Part shown: in pieces, positions 34,835 to 45,800 of the stretch
Position numbering within the stretch: position 1 is the first letter of the stretch
Layout: each line of letters starts with the position of its first letter
Source: Heligmosomoides polygyrus polygyrus
Taxonomy: Eukaryota > Nematoda > Chromadorea > Rhabditida > Heligmosomidae
Length of the DNA stretch: 64,000 nucleotides
Direction of reading: 5' to 3'
Assembly (NCBI GenBank): GCA_947396885.1
Contig: OX377201.1
Coordinates: forward strand, 68,298,983-68,362,982
Program-made: the position numbers and the translations under genes
The notes under the pieces: model-generated
Database searches by the model: none
What the model saw: the letters and a program-made list of their open reading frames with translations, nothing else
Told to the model about the DNA's origin: nothing

Positions 34835-35490
34835 TTATGTAGAGAAACAATTGGCACTATTGTACTTTCGGGGACTCCAGAAGTCGCGGAGAGGTCAGAA
34901 AAAATTCACCTAAACTTTGCGCAGGAGCGTTATTTGAGGTGCTGATCACGAATCTGACATCCATTGCGGCCGATTACGGTAGGTTACGGTAGCTAGGCAC
35001 TATTGTACTTTCACAACTCCACGGGTAGAGGAGAGGTCGAAAAAAATTTTTTCGCCCAAACTTCGGCTAGGGGGCTTATTTTGGGTGCTGATCACGGATA
35101 TGACATCCGTTTTTCGCTTTACCCTGGAGTACGGTAGGTTACGGTAGGTGCGGCTGACTAAGGCTGCCAAGGTCATGGTCACCGATTTCGCCCAAACTTC
35201 GGCTAGGGGTTATTTAAGGTGCTGATCACGAATTTAAGATCCGTTTTTTGTTCTACCCCAAGTAACCCCCCCCCCAGCCGAAGTTTGGGCGAAATCGGTG
35301 ACCATGACCTTGGCAGCCTTAGTCATCCGTACCTACCGTAACCTACCATAATCGGCCGTAATTTTGAAAACGGACCTCAAATTCGTGATCAGCACCCCAA
35401 ATAACCCACCTAACCGAAGTTTGGGCGGAAATTTTTTCGATCTCTCCTCGACCCTTGGAGTTGTGAAAGTACAATAGTGCCAAACGTACT
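34835..35490. repeat. Cluster of family A repeats in inverted arrangement
   Basis: At least three plus-oriented copies (about 34835-34990, 34990-35160 and 35185-35260) are followed by a minus-oriented block (35266-35490). Each copy has ACTATTGTACTTTC, GAGGAGAGGTCGAAAAAA, TTTCGCCCAAACTTCGGCTA, TTAT..GGGTGCTGATCACG, then ATCCGTTTT and GGTAGGTTACGG. Around the turn point, 35160-35215 and 35274-35328 are near-perfect complements (GCTGCCAAGGTCATGGTCAC), forming a long hairpin. Confidence 0.8.
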
Positions 35491-35574
35491 TACAATCAGA
35501 ACAAGCACCTGACAGAAGCATCAACTACAAAATTTATAAGGAAGCCAAATTTGATGCTACAAAATGGTTACATC

Positions 35575-36290
35575 TGCCACGGTTGTTCCGGATACGGAAC
35601 ACGTAATGGTGCTGTGAGCGTAATCTTAAGTGTGCAGAATTACATAACCTCACCACTATGAACATTGTGGTTCGGAGACGGAACCCCACTCACGACTAGA
35701 TTGCCAAAGGTAAAGACGAGCTATCCTCCAAGAATTATACGAGCTTGCCAATATAATCAGACGATCGTTGCAGGACCACGCGACAGCTCACCTCGTTCAA
35801 GGCAATACGACGAGCCGTTGAATAGGCCGTCATCATTCCTCCTAACATTGTTTTCTCTTCCGCGTTTTCTGTGTTCCGAGCTCGCCGCGAGCGGCGATAA
35901 TGATACGAATTATTATTGCCGTTGCCGCTCCAGCGACGCGGGCAGAAACGGCATGACTCATCGCTTTCGCCGCCGCCGCAAAAGTGTGCGGAGGCCTTTA
36001 CTCGCGAGTCGCAACTCCCACCCAGTTTCGTACTATAGTGGAAATTCCAAAACGCAGAGAAGTGTTGTTCTTGTAGATCGCGACCGAAGTCTCGTCACAA
36101 ACGCTAAGATCGTGTCATATGGGACGTTCGCCTCACAGCGTCGACCCCTTGTATGGTTTGCACGTTAAAGATCACACCTCAGATGTTGAAACAGGCTGAG
36201 TGTTGCGGTACAGCAAGAATCAAGTGGTGGCGAATGAAAGAGAACGAAGCAGCTCTAATTCCTACGTCTGGTTACCCATCAAGACACTGT
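35575..36290 (+). pseudogene. RTE endonuclease C-terminal fragment with an insertion
   Basis: 35580-35690 matches the RTE endonuclease stretch GYGSRNADGERILEYAESH in broken frames. 36010-36260 continues with SHPVSYYSGNSKTQRSVVLV and CGTARIKWWRMKENEAALI, as in copies 1 and 2. Between them, about 320 bp (roughly 35692-36010) unlike RTE have been inserted or substituted. 5' and 3' ends of the RTE are missing. Confidence 0.7.
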
Positions 36291-36601
36291 TTTTTTCAGT
36301 TTGAAATAGTATTGTTCATCCATAACAACCTGAGATGGAAGCGGCTAGCGCAGTCGCCGTCCCTCGAGTGAATAGCGCAGTCGCCGTCGCCTCCCCACCT
36401 CCGACGAGCTAAGCCTACAAACCCTCCTGCGTGTTTTGAAACCGTATCTTGAACGGGAAGGACAAAACGGTGGCTTCGTCATCGACATGCCATTGTGTTA
36501 GCCAAATACGCCTTCAAACTAACTCAACGACATTCCATAGAAGTATAATACAATCCATGATGGATTCCACAAAGGGGTAAGACAAAGCCAACTGTTATCC
36601 T

Positions 36602-37260
36602 TTGACACCAAGAAGGATAGGCGCGACAGATAATCCTGATCTCCTTCTGCGGGCTTATAAATCATATGTGCGGCCGATAGCTGAATTCGGAACAACTGTG
36701 TTCAACCCTCTCAAGAAGAAAGACATTGACATGCTCGAAAGAATTCAGAATAATTTCACTCGCAAAGCAGTAATGAGATGCTTTGGCATGGACTACTCGC
36801 AAATCCCAAATGGCCGAGAAAGAAACAGGATGTTGGGATCAAAGTCTCTTGAATGTAGAAGGCAATCATTCGATCTCAAGATGCTTTTAAAGATTCTCAC
36901 CCAAAAGGTGCACATAAACCCGTGCATATTTTTCCGAGGCCATCTGTCTAGAACAAGGAGAGGTAAGCTTCAGCTATATGTGCCGGTAGCGAGGACCACA
37001 GTCAGATCAACATTCTTGACCTATAGAAGCTTGCGGGAGTTCAACTTATTACTAGCCCAAAACGAGAATGTCTTAGGATTATCTGAGCATTCGCTCTCTT
37101 GATTGTTGTCCGGCGTTGCATTGTTATAACTGTTTCCGTTCCCACTTATTGGTGCCTACTTAGTCCTCAAGTTTGAGTTATTAATGTCTGTGTTGTTTTT
37201 TGTTTCTTTGTCATATGCGTGGCTTCCACCATGTTGTGAATAAACAAATAAATAAAATAA
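36602..37260 (+). pseudogene. CR1-like LINE 3' end (plus strand)
   Basis: The 166-codon frame has AYKSYVRPIAEFGTTVFNP, ERIQNNFTRKAVMRCFGM, and ERNRMLGSKSLECRRQSFDL, the C-terminal signature of CR1-type elements. The 3' end is the repeat AATAAACAAATAAATAAA at 37239-37256. It is 5'-truncated near 36600 and distinct in sequence from the minus-strand copy at 20.5-21.2 kb. Confidence 0.8.
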
Positions 37261-38309
37261 TGTGCTAGCCGAAACAGTTAGACACTAACACTAGGAGACA
37301 AACCAGCAAAAGAAAGAACTCGCGTGGAAATTTTGTAGAACTGCTGCTATGACTAACAGCGAAACAGCATGACGCAGCATCGATCAGACGAAACAACTCA
37401 GCAACGAGTTATTTAACGACAGGAATTCGTGAAGAATTGTAAAAGTAGAAAACATCTTCGAAAACAAGAATCGTGGAACATGTACCGCCTCCTAAGACCC
37501 CATAATAGCCCATAAGCACAGATGGTTTTCTTCACTACGTGACTTACGACTAAGACATCAACACAGGCTCGCATACTTTCTTTCGTTTGCAGTTGGGCTT
37601 TGAATGGTGGACACACTGTGGCACTAAATGCAACAGCGTTACGACACCAGAAGACACTGCTACAGTAGCAGTAGCCGCAAAGACGATATGTATAAAACAC
37701 TGCCAAATATTGGGCCCCATAAACAAAGATAAATAACAATAACTAAAAAACTGATGTGATTTGCGGGATTTGTATGAAGGTACATTTATTTCTTTGTGCG
37801 ATCAATTCGTTTTGCTCGAATTTGTTTTTGGTCTAACGTTATTCTTTGTGTTTTTGTTCCATGTATTAGTTCACCCTAAGTGCGAATAAATAAATGAATA
37901 AATAAATAAATAAATAACAATTATAATAAAATGATTCCACCAGTTGGGACTACTGTGCTACTGTTCTCGTCTAGAAAAGAGAAGCAAACACAAGTGGTCT
38001 ACAAAGCAGATTAGTTAAGTGAATGGTCAGATGAAACCATTGTAGACCCAAGCTCATTGGATTGGTCAAGCGGTATGCCTAACATGGGGAGGTTGCAGTA
38101 TTACCTAAACCAGAACTGGTAAAGCATTGGTTGATCTCATATAGGAGAACCGTAAAGAGGAAAAGCCTTCAAATGAGCATTTAGACGTACTCGAGAAGTA
38201 CGAGCTGAGAGAGTACAGCACGACATAAACGTGCAAGAACACGGACATATCCGCAAGAAGGCGACGACGGGGCGCAAAACGGCTCGTGTGGGTCACTTCG
38301 TAACGAGTG
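37261..38309. other. Mostly unrecognised; LINE-type repeat tail
   Basis: No gene recognised. An AAAT tandem repeat at about 37886-37917 (AATAAATAAATGAATAAATA) resembles another CR1 3' tail on the plus strand. Upstream sequence (37740-37885) shows no readable coding part. Confidence 0.35.
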
Positions 38310-39030
38310 GTTATCCTCCTTGGTAGGAACGCACATTAATGCCAAATTACAACGGAAACGGCCTAGCTCAGTTCACTATGGGTGTAGAACATACCAGCGT
38401 TGCATAAAACTTTGTTTCGTACAACAAAAAACGTGTAGTGCTGTCCTACATGGTGACCCCCTCCCCCGAGCGCTTAGCGCCGGAGCCGGTACCTATGTGG
38501 TGCGCATAAAAGTGAAAGACATGCCCCGCGGTTTGAAAGGGCGAGACATTGTTGAGGATACTAAGCCTACTTGCGCGTGGCCGATGGTCTTAATTGCTCA
38601 AAAGACGGAACAATGCGTGTGTGCACTGACACGACCGGGGGTAACTAACGTACACAGGAAAGAATGTCACGCGCTACCATCTGTAGATGTTACCCTGCAA
38701 AACATTGAAGGCATTGGGCTGCCTTCATCGCTTTATGCTGCAAGTGGTTACTGGGAAGTGGATCTTAACAAAAGAGCAAACTGGTGGATTTACATATTTA
38801 GGCGTTTCAGCGATTAATTGGATAGCCATTCTTGGCAATTTAAAAAGATCGGAAGTCTCCGTTTGCCTCGATGACATTGACGTAGCTACAGGGATGAATG
38901 AGCGGCATGTAACGGCAACAGAACAAGTGCTGAAGCAGTTCCGAACGGCACACATGGGGTTAAAACTTCAGAGGTGCCGGTTGATGCAATCAGATCTGGA
39001 GCTTCTGGACCATGTGGTACAGAATTAATA
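38310..39030 (+). pseudogene. Ty3/Gypsy-type LTR retrotransposon pol (RT) fragment
   Basis: Two overlapping frames carry Ty3/Gypsy RT landmarks. The first has TKPTCAWPMVLIAQKTEQC, then HALPSVDVTLQNIEG and AASGYWEVDLN (motif A region, normally DLxSGYWQI). The second has TYLGVSA, VCLDDIDVATGMNERHV (the YLDDI catalytic block, here CLDDI), and KLQRCRLMQSDLELLDHVV (the KCxF...V.FLGH block). A frameshift, the loss of the FG.xNAPxTFQ region and the absence of LTRs mark it as a relic. Its host family within Gypsy is not resolved. Confidence 0.7.
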
Positions 39031-39256
39031 ATTTTCCTTATACCTAAAGCTTCCCGTAATACAAGTGTGGTCATACAGACCGCTACGGACGAGTAGACGC
39101 TTAATATTGTCTCCATAGATGTTAAGTAGAGCTGCGTGATTTGCACTTATGGAAGAAACGGGGACTGTGCCCAAAGGGGAGTGATATACCAAATTCAGTG
39201 TTTAATCTGCAATGAGCTCTAGATCGGGGAAAGAGGTAGAGTGCTAGGTGTTAGCA

Positions 39257-39832
39257 TCAGAGAGCATCTAGCTGGCAAGTGAAGGAGAAGCTATTAAGCA
39301 CACTGGGCAGGCACCGCGAAGAGGTCCACGACGGACACGACTTTAACATCAAATGCACTATACTAATGCACGAAAATGAGATCGGCGCCAGGAAGACCTC
39401 GAAGCCTTCTGTATCCATGAACGCAGTCCAACGATGAACAGCAGGAACGAGTGTGTTTCCATCACAAGCGCCTTTTCGCCCTTTATTCCACTGGGTGAGC
39501 TGTGAAACGCAACTCCTCGAAGTCCGTATACTCCTGTACACTAGTTTTTTCCACTTGCTTAATGATTGTCGCATAGTGGGGCGGTCTCTCAGTGCCGATA
39601 ACGCAGCGGTGAGTTGTGTTCGCATTGGAGTAGTTTCTTCGTGACACTCTTGGGATCCCATTAGTGCTGCAAAGTTGGGAAGATTAGAGCAATTGACGTT
39701 GAGTGTATAGTCCGCAAAACGCCGGAGTTTCTCTGGCCTTTGATAACTACTATACCGTCGAAACGTCACGTGTGAAAAGGTTGAATTTAACAAACCTGCG
39801 TGGCACAGAGGATTTGAACAAAACAATTTCAA
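39257..39832 (-). other. Unrecognised 191-codon minus-strand open frame
   Basis: The longest frame of this stretch. A part reading MRTQLTAALSALRDRPTMRQ, rich in Leu and basic residues, faintly recalls the start of gag proteins of nematode BEL/Pao elements, but the rest does not support it. No splice sites or partner genes join it. It may be decayed retrotransposon sequence next to the Gypsy fragment, or chance. Confidence 0.2.
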
Positions 39833-42341
39833 GAAGAATTTTCCTGATCTGGCCTTTAAAACGTAGTTTTTAGAGAGTTGGGAAAGGCATTGGCGAATGC
39901 TCCGGTTTTAGGGCAACCAAACGTAGAAAGGTTCATGGCGGTAGTTGCCCCTTTATAATCTATCCATCTACCACTATATAATTTTGTTTGTCCGTAACTA
40001 ACAATCAGGCATTATATTGGAACTTCGATGTATGCCAACCGGCTACTTATTGAAGGCGTATCATAGGTGCATTTCACTGCATTGACTGCCGATACTTTCG
40101 GATTAACAACTACTTTGCTTTAACAGGTTTACAATCACTTCAACGCCGCTAAGTCGTCAAGCACGTTTGAGGAGGCGAAGCGATGCATATGGGAAAGCCT
40201 CTTTTTTAAAGAACACGGTGTAACGGACAGCACTAGTCGCTTCTGCGACGCGTAATCCTGTTCTTGCGGGATGTTGTGGAGGGAAATTGAATGCCTATGT
40301 GGCCTACACAATGACTCGGAATGGCCAGTTGATGAGCAAGCCAATGTTTATCCTTGCAAGGGAATCCGGTAGCACACGTTTTGAAGACATCGGAAGGAAT
40401 GAAGGCATGTTTGATCTGACTGAATCTGAACCAAGAGCCTGGATTCGAGGTGCAAGCGACATCTGGCTTCCGTTCCAATTGCGCCACCATGCCTCTCCCT
40501 CCATCCAGCATGAGGTGCTTATGACTACAACAGGAAATGATGTAACTGCTAAACCGTTTCAAGGAAGAGTTCATGTTGATCAAGACTAGGACCATGAAAG
40601 TGCCGAATAACGTGGGTAAAATGCGAATTAACTCCACGAAGGCAGCAAGTGCGAGACACTCGTGAGGTGCATCACAGTATTTGTCTTAGTAGACAGAAGA
40701 AATCGAAGAATAGACGACATCAAAGAGTGTTTGACGAATACCGAATGATCTCGCCCCATTTACATCGCACTGTGAATGAGAGTGACCAAGAGCGACGTAC
40801 TGCCTTCAATACGAATGTCGTATACAGGACAGTATATTCATTCGTCATTGGTCTTCTAACGACGCGGAGTGCTAGCGCATTCGCTACACACCGACGGTGG
40901 AGACCGTGTGAGTTGCACAAATAAGGCCTCGAATAGCCTTTAAGCCTCTGAAGAAGACGAGGTGGTCGAAACGTCGGAACAATGAGGAGCTCAACCGTTA
41001 CTCAGCTGCCACCTGGCCAGCGGAACCCAGCTGGGTCGTTTGGCAAAAACGCGTGAGATATAACGAACTGCAGAGGCATACTAGACGTGATCAAAGCTGA
41101 GTAAGCTAAAGGGCTGGGCACACTATTGCTGCTTGACGCAGCTCCAATGATGAAGAATAGGGCAGAGACGCAGAGTACGTGTCTCTGCGTCAGGAGCGGC
41201 GACCCGCTTATGGCACACTTCGCTTCAGCGTTGGCGCCCAGCGTCAGCGCTGCAAGCGTCAGCTTCACGGAATGAACTCGGTCATTCCGTGAAGCTGACG
41301 CTATCTCTCCTGAGCAAGAGATAAGATAAGTAAGATAGGAAAGCCATTTCTTCAATCAAACCAGCCAACCGGTCAGCTGAGCGATGGTTGGCAGTGGTCC
41401 AATGCCAACACCAGAGAAAGAAAGAACGACCGCTCCTCACCGCAAACATGTCCAGAGCCTGAGAGCGACGCCCCGCCCCGTTTTTGACGCACTGAAGCCG
41501 CTGCCGAGTGTGCCCAACCCTTTACAGCAATTTAACAGAGAAAATTACAGCCGAAATTCCTGATAGCGGTATCAAGCGATATGGTGAGTGATAAGCCCAC
41601 ATTACCTGAGTTTTCCGCAGTGAATTCGCTGTTAAATTATGTAAGTCGTTGATGAATCCGACCCCAGGTGGTCATATCTGTCACCGCAGAACTGACTATG
41701 AACACTTTATGAGCGGCACGCATGAAAATTTCGATATGCTTCTAATTCACTGCCGCGCACGTTATTGTCATAGGAAGATAGGTCCGATTGTAAAACACGG
41801 CCAGCACCTTGCTCATCTTCATTTTCCGTGTAGCACGGGAATGAAGGCCCAGTCTCGTTACACGTCACCTGGAACGTAGGTTTCTCTCAGCTCGCAATAC
41901 CGGAAGTAGTGTTTTAGCGACGGATTTGGTTTGTACTGGTGTAAAGGTAAGTTTGCCATTTCCGAAAAAAACTACGTTAAATCAGAAGTCGGCTGTTATC
42001 CGAAGGCGTTGAGTGGAGTGAAGTATACGCAATCAGCATGAGGTGGAAACGAAGTGGGTGTGCAGCCATATATATGCACAAAGCAGAAGGATTCTCAAGT
42101 TTAACAAAAGGTGCAATACGGGTTGTGGTTCAGTACCGCCCAGGCCAGGCCTGAATGTTTTCGTTATACAGCTTACAGTAAGGTAGCTACAGAAGCTCGA
42201 TATTTCGATATTGCGAAGACACAGGATATTCAAAAAACCCTAAGAATACAGAGTCGTACAGCAGAAGAATGATCGAAGAACGCAACACCGTGACTCACAT
42301 CCTAAACGCGTAGGCACCAGAGCGCTGTTAACGAGCGGGTT
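39833..42341. other. No gene; hairpins and repeat debris
   Basis: Contains a hammerhead-like motif near 40955-40985, two hairpins at 41162-41187 and 41255-41302, and a stretch at about 41650-42010 related to the pogo/Tigger-like element at 21.4-22.5 kb (TTGTACTGGTGTAAAGGTAA and nearby). Short frames here have no family match. Confidence 0.35.
41255..41302. repeat. Perfect 21-bp palindromic hairpin
   Basis: AGCGTCAGCTTCACGGAATG at 41255-41274 plus one more base pairs perfectly with 41282-41302, with a six-base spacer. The same GCGTCAGC motif is repeated just upstream (41240-41262). A smaller hairpin, GCAGAGAC/GTCTCTGC, is at 41162-41187. Probably the core of a short inverted-repeat element. 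Confidence 0.8.
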
Positions 42342-42387
42342 GTGGTGGACGCTTCGGCCCCTCAAAGCGTGATAAGAAGACTTTCAG

Positions 42388-42760
42388 ATGAGCACGGCAC
42401 TGCTCCTGGCAAGCAGGCAATCTACGAAGAGTACGCGAGATCCGTGTTCTCGCGCCCGAAGATCGCGCCCAGTGCTGGCCAGCTTGTCGCACCGAACTTG
42501 CCGACACCCCCTGAGGAGTACGAAGTGGCAGATGTCGACTGGGCGATCAGAAGCCGTGGGTCATCGGTCAGGAAGCCGCCACCACTGCCAATCGCCTCCG
42601 GCCCGAATCGGTCGATACAGCACCAAACGTACACGCTACGTTGCTCCAGCGCCGCTAAACTGCGCGCTCGGACAGTTCGACTGCACGGAGAACAGCTGAT
42701 AAATCATTCCGATCCAACCGTACTTGGGCGCCCTCCTAAGCGAAGTGCTTATTCAGGTGG
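42388..42760 (+). CDS. Possible coding exon of an unrecognised gene
   Basis: Within an open frame of 178 codons (42342-42878), a segment bounded by TTTCAG (acceptor, at 42387) and a possible TTCAG|GTGGGT donor (about 42757) reads like real protein: KQAIYEEYARSVFSRPKIAP, then LPTPPEEYEVADVDWAIRSR and VRKPPPLPIASGPNRS. The composition is proline- and charge-rich. It lies immediately upstream of the hgrs-1 start codon, so it may be the last part of an upstream gene or part of the promoter region read by chance. No family recognised. Confidence 0.35.
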
Positions 42761-42880
42761 GTTGTATGAAGTGTTGCTTTCAGTCAGGCTGGAGATGCGT
42801 GGGAAAACTTGCTCCGTTCCGTGTGAAATAGTGTCTAACTGCTCGCGTTCCAGTGACCTGATCCGCTCGTTCCATTGACG

Positions 42881-45800
42881 ATGTCGAAGAAGTTCGACAA
42901 ATTATTAGGTGGGCGTGTCTTTCATTGTTTTACGCTTTCATGCCTGCTACTTCATGCCGCATGTGCCGCAAACATGTTTGTTCGTAGTCGCTTTGGAGAG
43001 CGCAACTCTTGCGGGAACGGATTTCGTCCTGAGCAGGAATCTGTAGAAATCGCATCGAGAAAGGGACGAACGCCAGGAAGGGAAACATTCAGGAATTGGC
43101 GGGAACCAAAATACCAGCATGTTGGCGGAAATAATGGACAACCTCCAAGGATATTTTCTTGGTCTGCATTCCCTAAAAACATGGCTGATGGCCGCAATTT
43201 CGACTCTCCAAATGTTTACATCTTTGGGATTGGCATCAGCTTCTCTTCTCGCTCGAAATAGAGAAGTGTCTATGGCTCACATGATATGTTATATGTTCTG
43301 AGGAAATATTTGCCATACACTGGCCTTGTTTCATTAATGGTGGAAATCCCGTATAAGTGGAGTTTTGCAGTAGACAGTTGAGAGGTTTTCTTGGTCTGCA
43401 TTAATCAACCAATTCTTAAAGCAGCAATCCCAATATCTTGAGATCGCTCTTGCAGCTTAGTGCAAAACCTACAAGAGCAGCTGAAAATAAGGGCGGAGTG
43501 GCGTTCTACCCCCGCCCTTTAAACCGGGCGTGGCAAATGTCTGAAACATCACTATCTCGTAAGGCAGCCACTAGAGTGGAGCAAGCCCAGGGGGTTGGGG
43601 GTAGGCGGGCCAGGGGACGAGGGGTAGAACGTTCGACCCCCGAAAATAAGGTATTCTATTCTCCAAATAACAATGCAAGACTGGGTCTTTTTCGCTCCGA
43701 AATAACGGTCTAAAGTTTTTGTCACTAACGTTTATACTAAGATTTTCATGTTCTTTCACGTTATTCCTTGTGTTGGCGCCACCTACAACGTTTTAACTGC
43801 AAGGAACACAGCAATAGAATAAGAGCAGCAGAGATCTTTTCTGAATTCGATTCAACAAGTACCATAATCGTTTATTGACGAAGACAGCCTTTTCCGTTTC
43901 CTGATCCAGCTCCAAAAAAACCAAGAACATAAATGATGGAGGTATATGAAAACGTTGGAAACCGGATTCATCAGAAGTGTGTCTTGCTTTTAATTCCCTT
44001 TCAATATCTCCCTATCTCTGTTGGTAGAGGAACGCCATTATAAATCGGAGCCCGGCTGGCAAAATTTCACGCGCGGTTGCAGCGCGGCTGCATACTACTC
44101 ACGGTGGAGCAGGGAAACCGACGTCATCATGACTTTTCGCTCTCATCGATTGTTGCAAGTTATGCACCGCATCGCTAATCTTTTGGGAGGTCTTCGGGGT
44201 GGAGAAAACTACCACCACATCAGATGAAGGAGCGTGCCAGCAAGCGTATTGTTTCGCTATGATTTTCCACTAGAGGCTACTGTTTCACAACAGTTGGAAA
44301 AGGCGGTAGCATACCACTAGTGATATGAAACGGTATATTTAGCGTCTCTAAGTTATGCGTTGTCGATGAGGTGTGTCGTCTGCAAAGATTGTGCTTAAAT
44401 GACTGTTCCGCTTTTCAACAGTGATTCTCTTATTTTCTCGGCGCTTTCCTCCGCTCACGTGAAGGAGCTCGGCAAGAGGAGATCCGGGGCGAGGCTACTC
44501 TCACTCACCCGTGTTAGTTATCCACATCCCGGAGCTCCTTCCCTTGTCGAACTCCTCCGCGTCAGCGGAGGAGAGTGCGAACCCAACATCCGATTGAGAT
44601 CGCCTGGGCCATAGCGCCGGCAGCACTCTTTTGCTATTGGAAAAGGGTCCGACTGCTGCCGACAGGGACGGCTAGTGACGTCATACGCGCGCGGCCGCCG
44701 CATCTTGCTCCTGGGCGCGCTCGAAAGTGTGTGCCGGCGGTCGTCGACGTCGATCTTTTGGTTGGAGCGGAAGGAAAGAAGCAGTTGGGAAAGCAGTAGG
44801 GAACTTTCGCCGGCGTTTGGAAGATGAAAGATTTTACTTTGAATACATGGCCTTGTTATCAAGCCTTGGAAAACTTCTCAGGGATTGGTGAAACGTGAGC
44901 CTTTTGCTGAGCTTCAAAGGCTCTTCAGTTCCACATTTCCGTAACTTTCCTTCAATTGTAGTTCTTCTCGCCACTTGATCGTCATCTTTCGCCAATTCGC
45001 TTGTAATAGTTCAAGTACCGCGCCATTCGCGGTCACCCATCTAACAAACGCTAAGACACCTTCGTATTTCTTCAGTCTGAAGCCGAAGCGAAGATATTTC
45101 GCTCTTTCCTTTTCCTTTAGCAAGTCGAAAGAGCGTAGCCAATAGCCGGTGGTGCACACTTTCGCGACCTAGCGCGCCCAGCAGCACAACGCGGCGACCG
45201 CGCGTGTTGGACGTCACTAGCCGTCCCTGTCGGCAGCAGTCGGACTTGGTCTGATTGATTCGCACTTAGGCGGACGCTCTGAGTCATCGCCCCAGCCAAT
45301 GGCGCGTGAACAGAGCGGGGCGATGACTCAAAGTGCCCGCCGTCTCACCTAGCGGAACACAAGTCCGTTTTCTGAGGTTTACCGTCTACTCGCGATTTCA
45401 CTGAATTTTTTGCCTTTCCGAAAAGGTCGAATTAAAACTACGACTCGTTTTTTTGGTTGATACCCCTGGAATTTGGATCTTCCCGAAGGGAAAAGAAATT
45501 TAAAAAATGCTGAGGAAGAATTTGTACAGGTACTTCAGAACAGAAATGCATTGTAGACCAGAGAAAGCTGAGTCTTGTCTTCCACTCAGACCAGCTTCTT
45601 CCCGAAGACCGAGGTGAGCAACACACTGAACATGGGCTGAAGATCAGCAGAACCACGATGACTTCCTGTGGTTCTCTTCAAGACGGCTGGCCCATATTTG
45701 CTGGCTACGCAACCCGCTAGTCTCCCAGATACTTGGTGTGCATGCGTGCATATGACTCATCCGGCTGCCGGCCAGCAACGCGCCATTGGTTAGCGCGATG

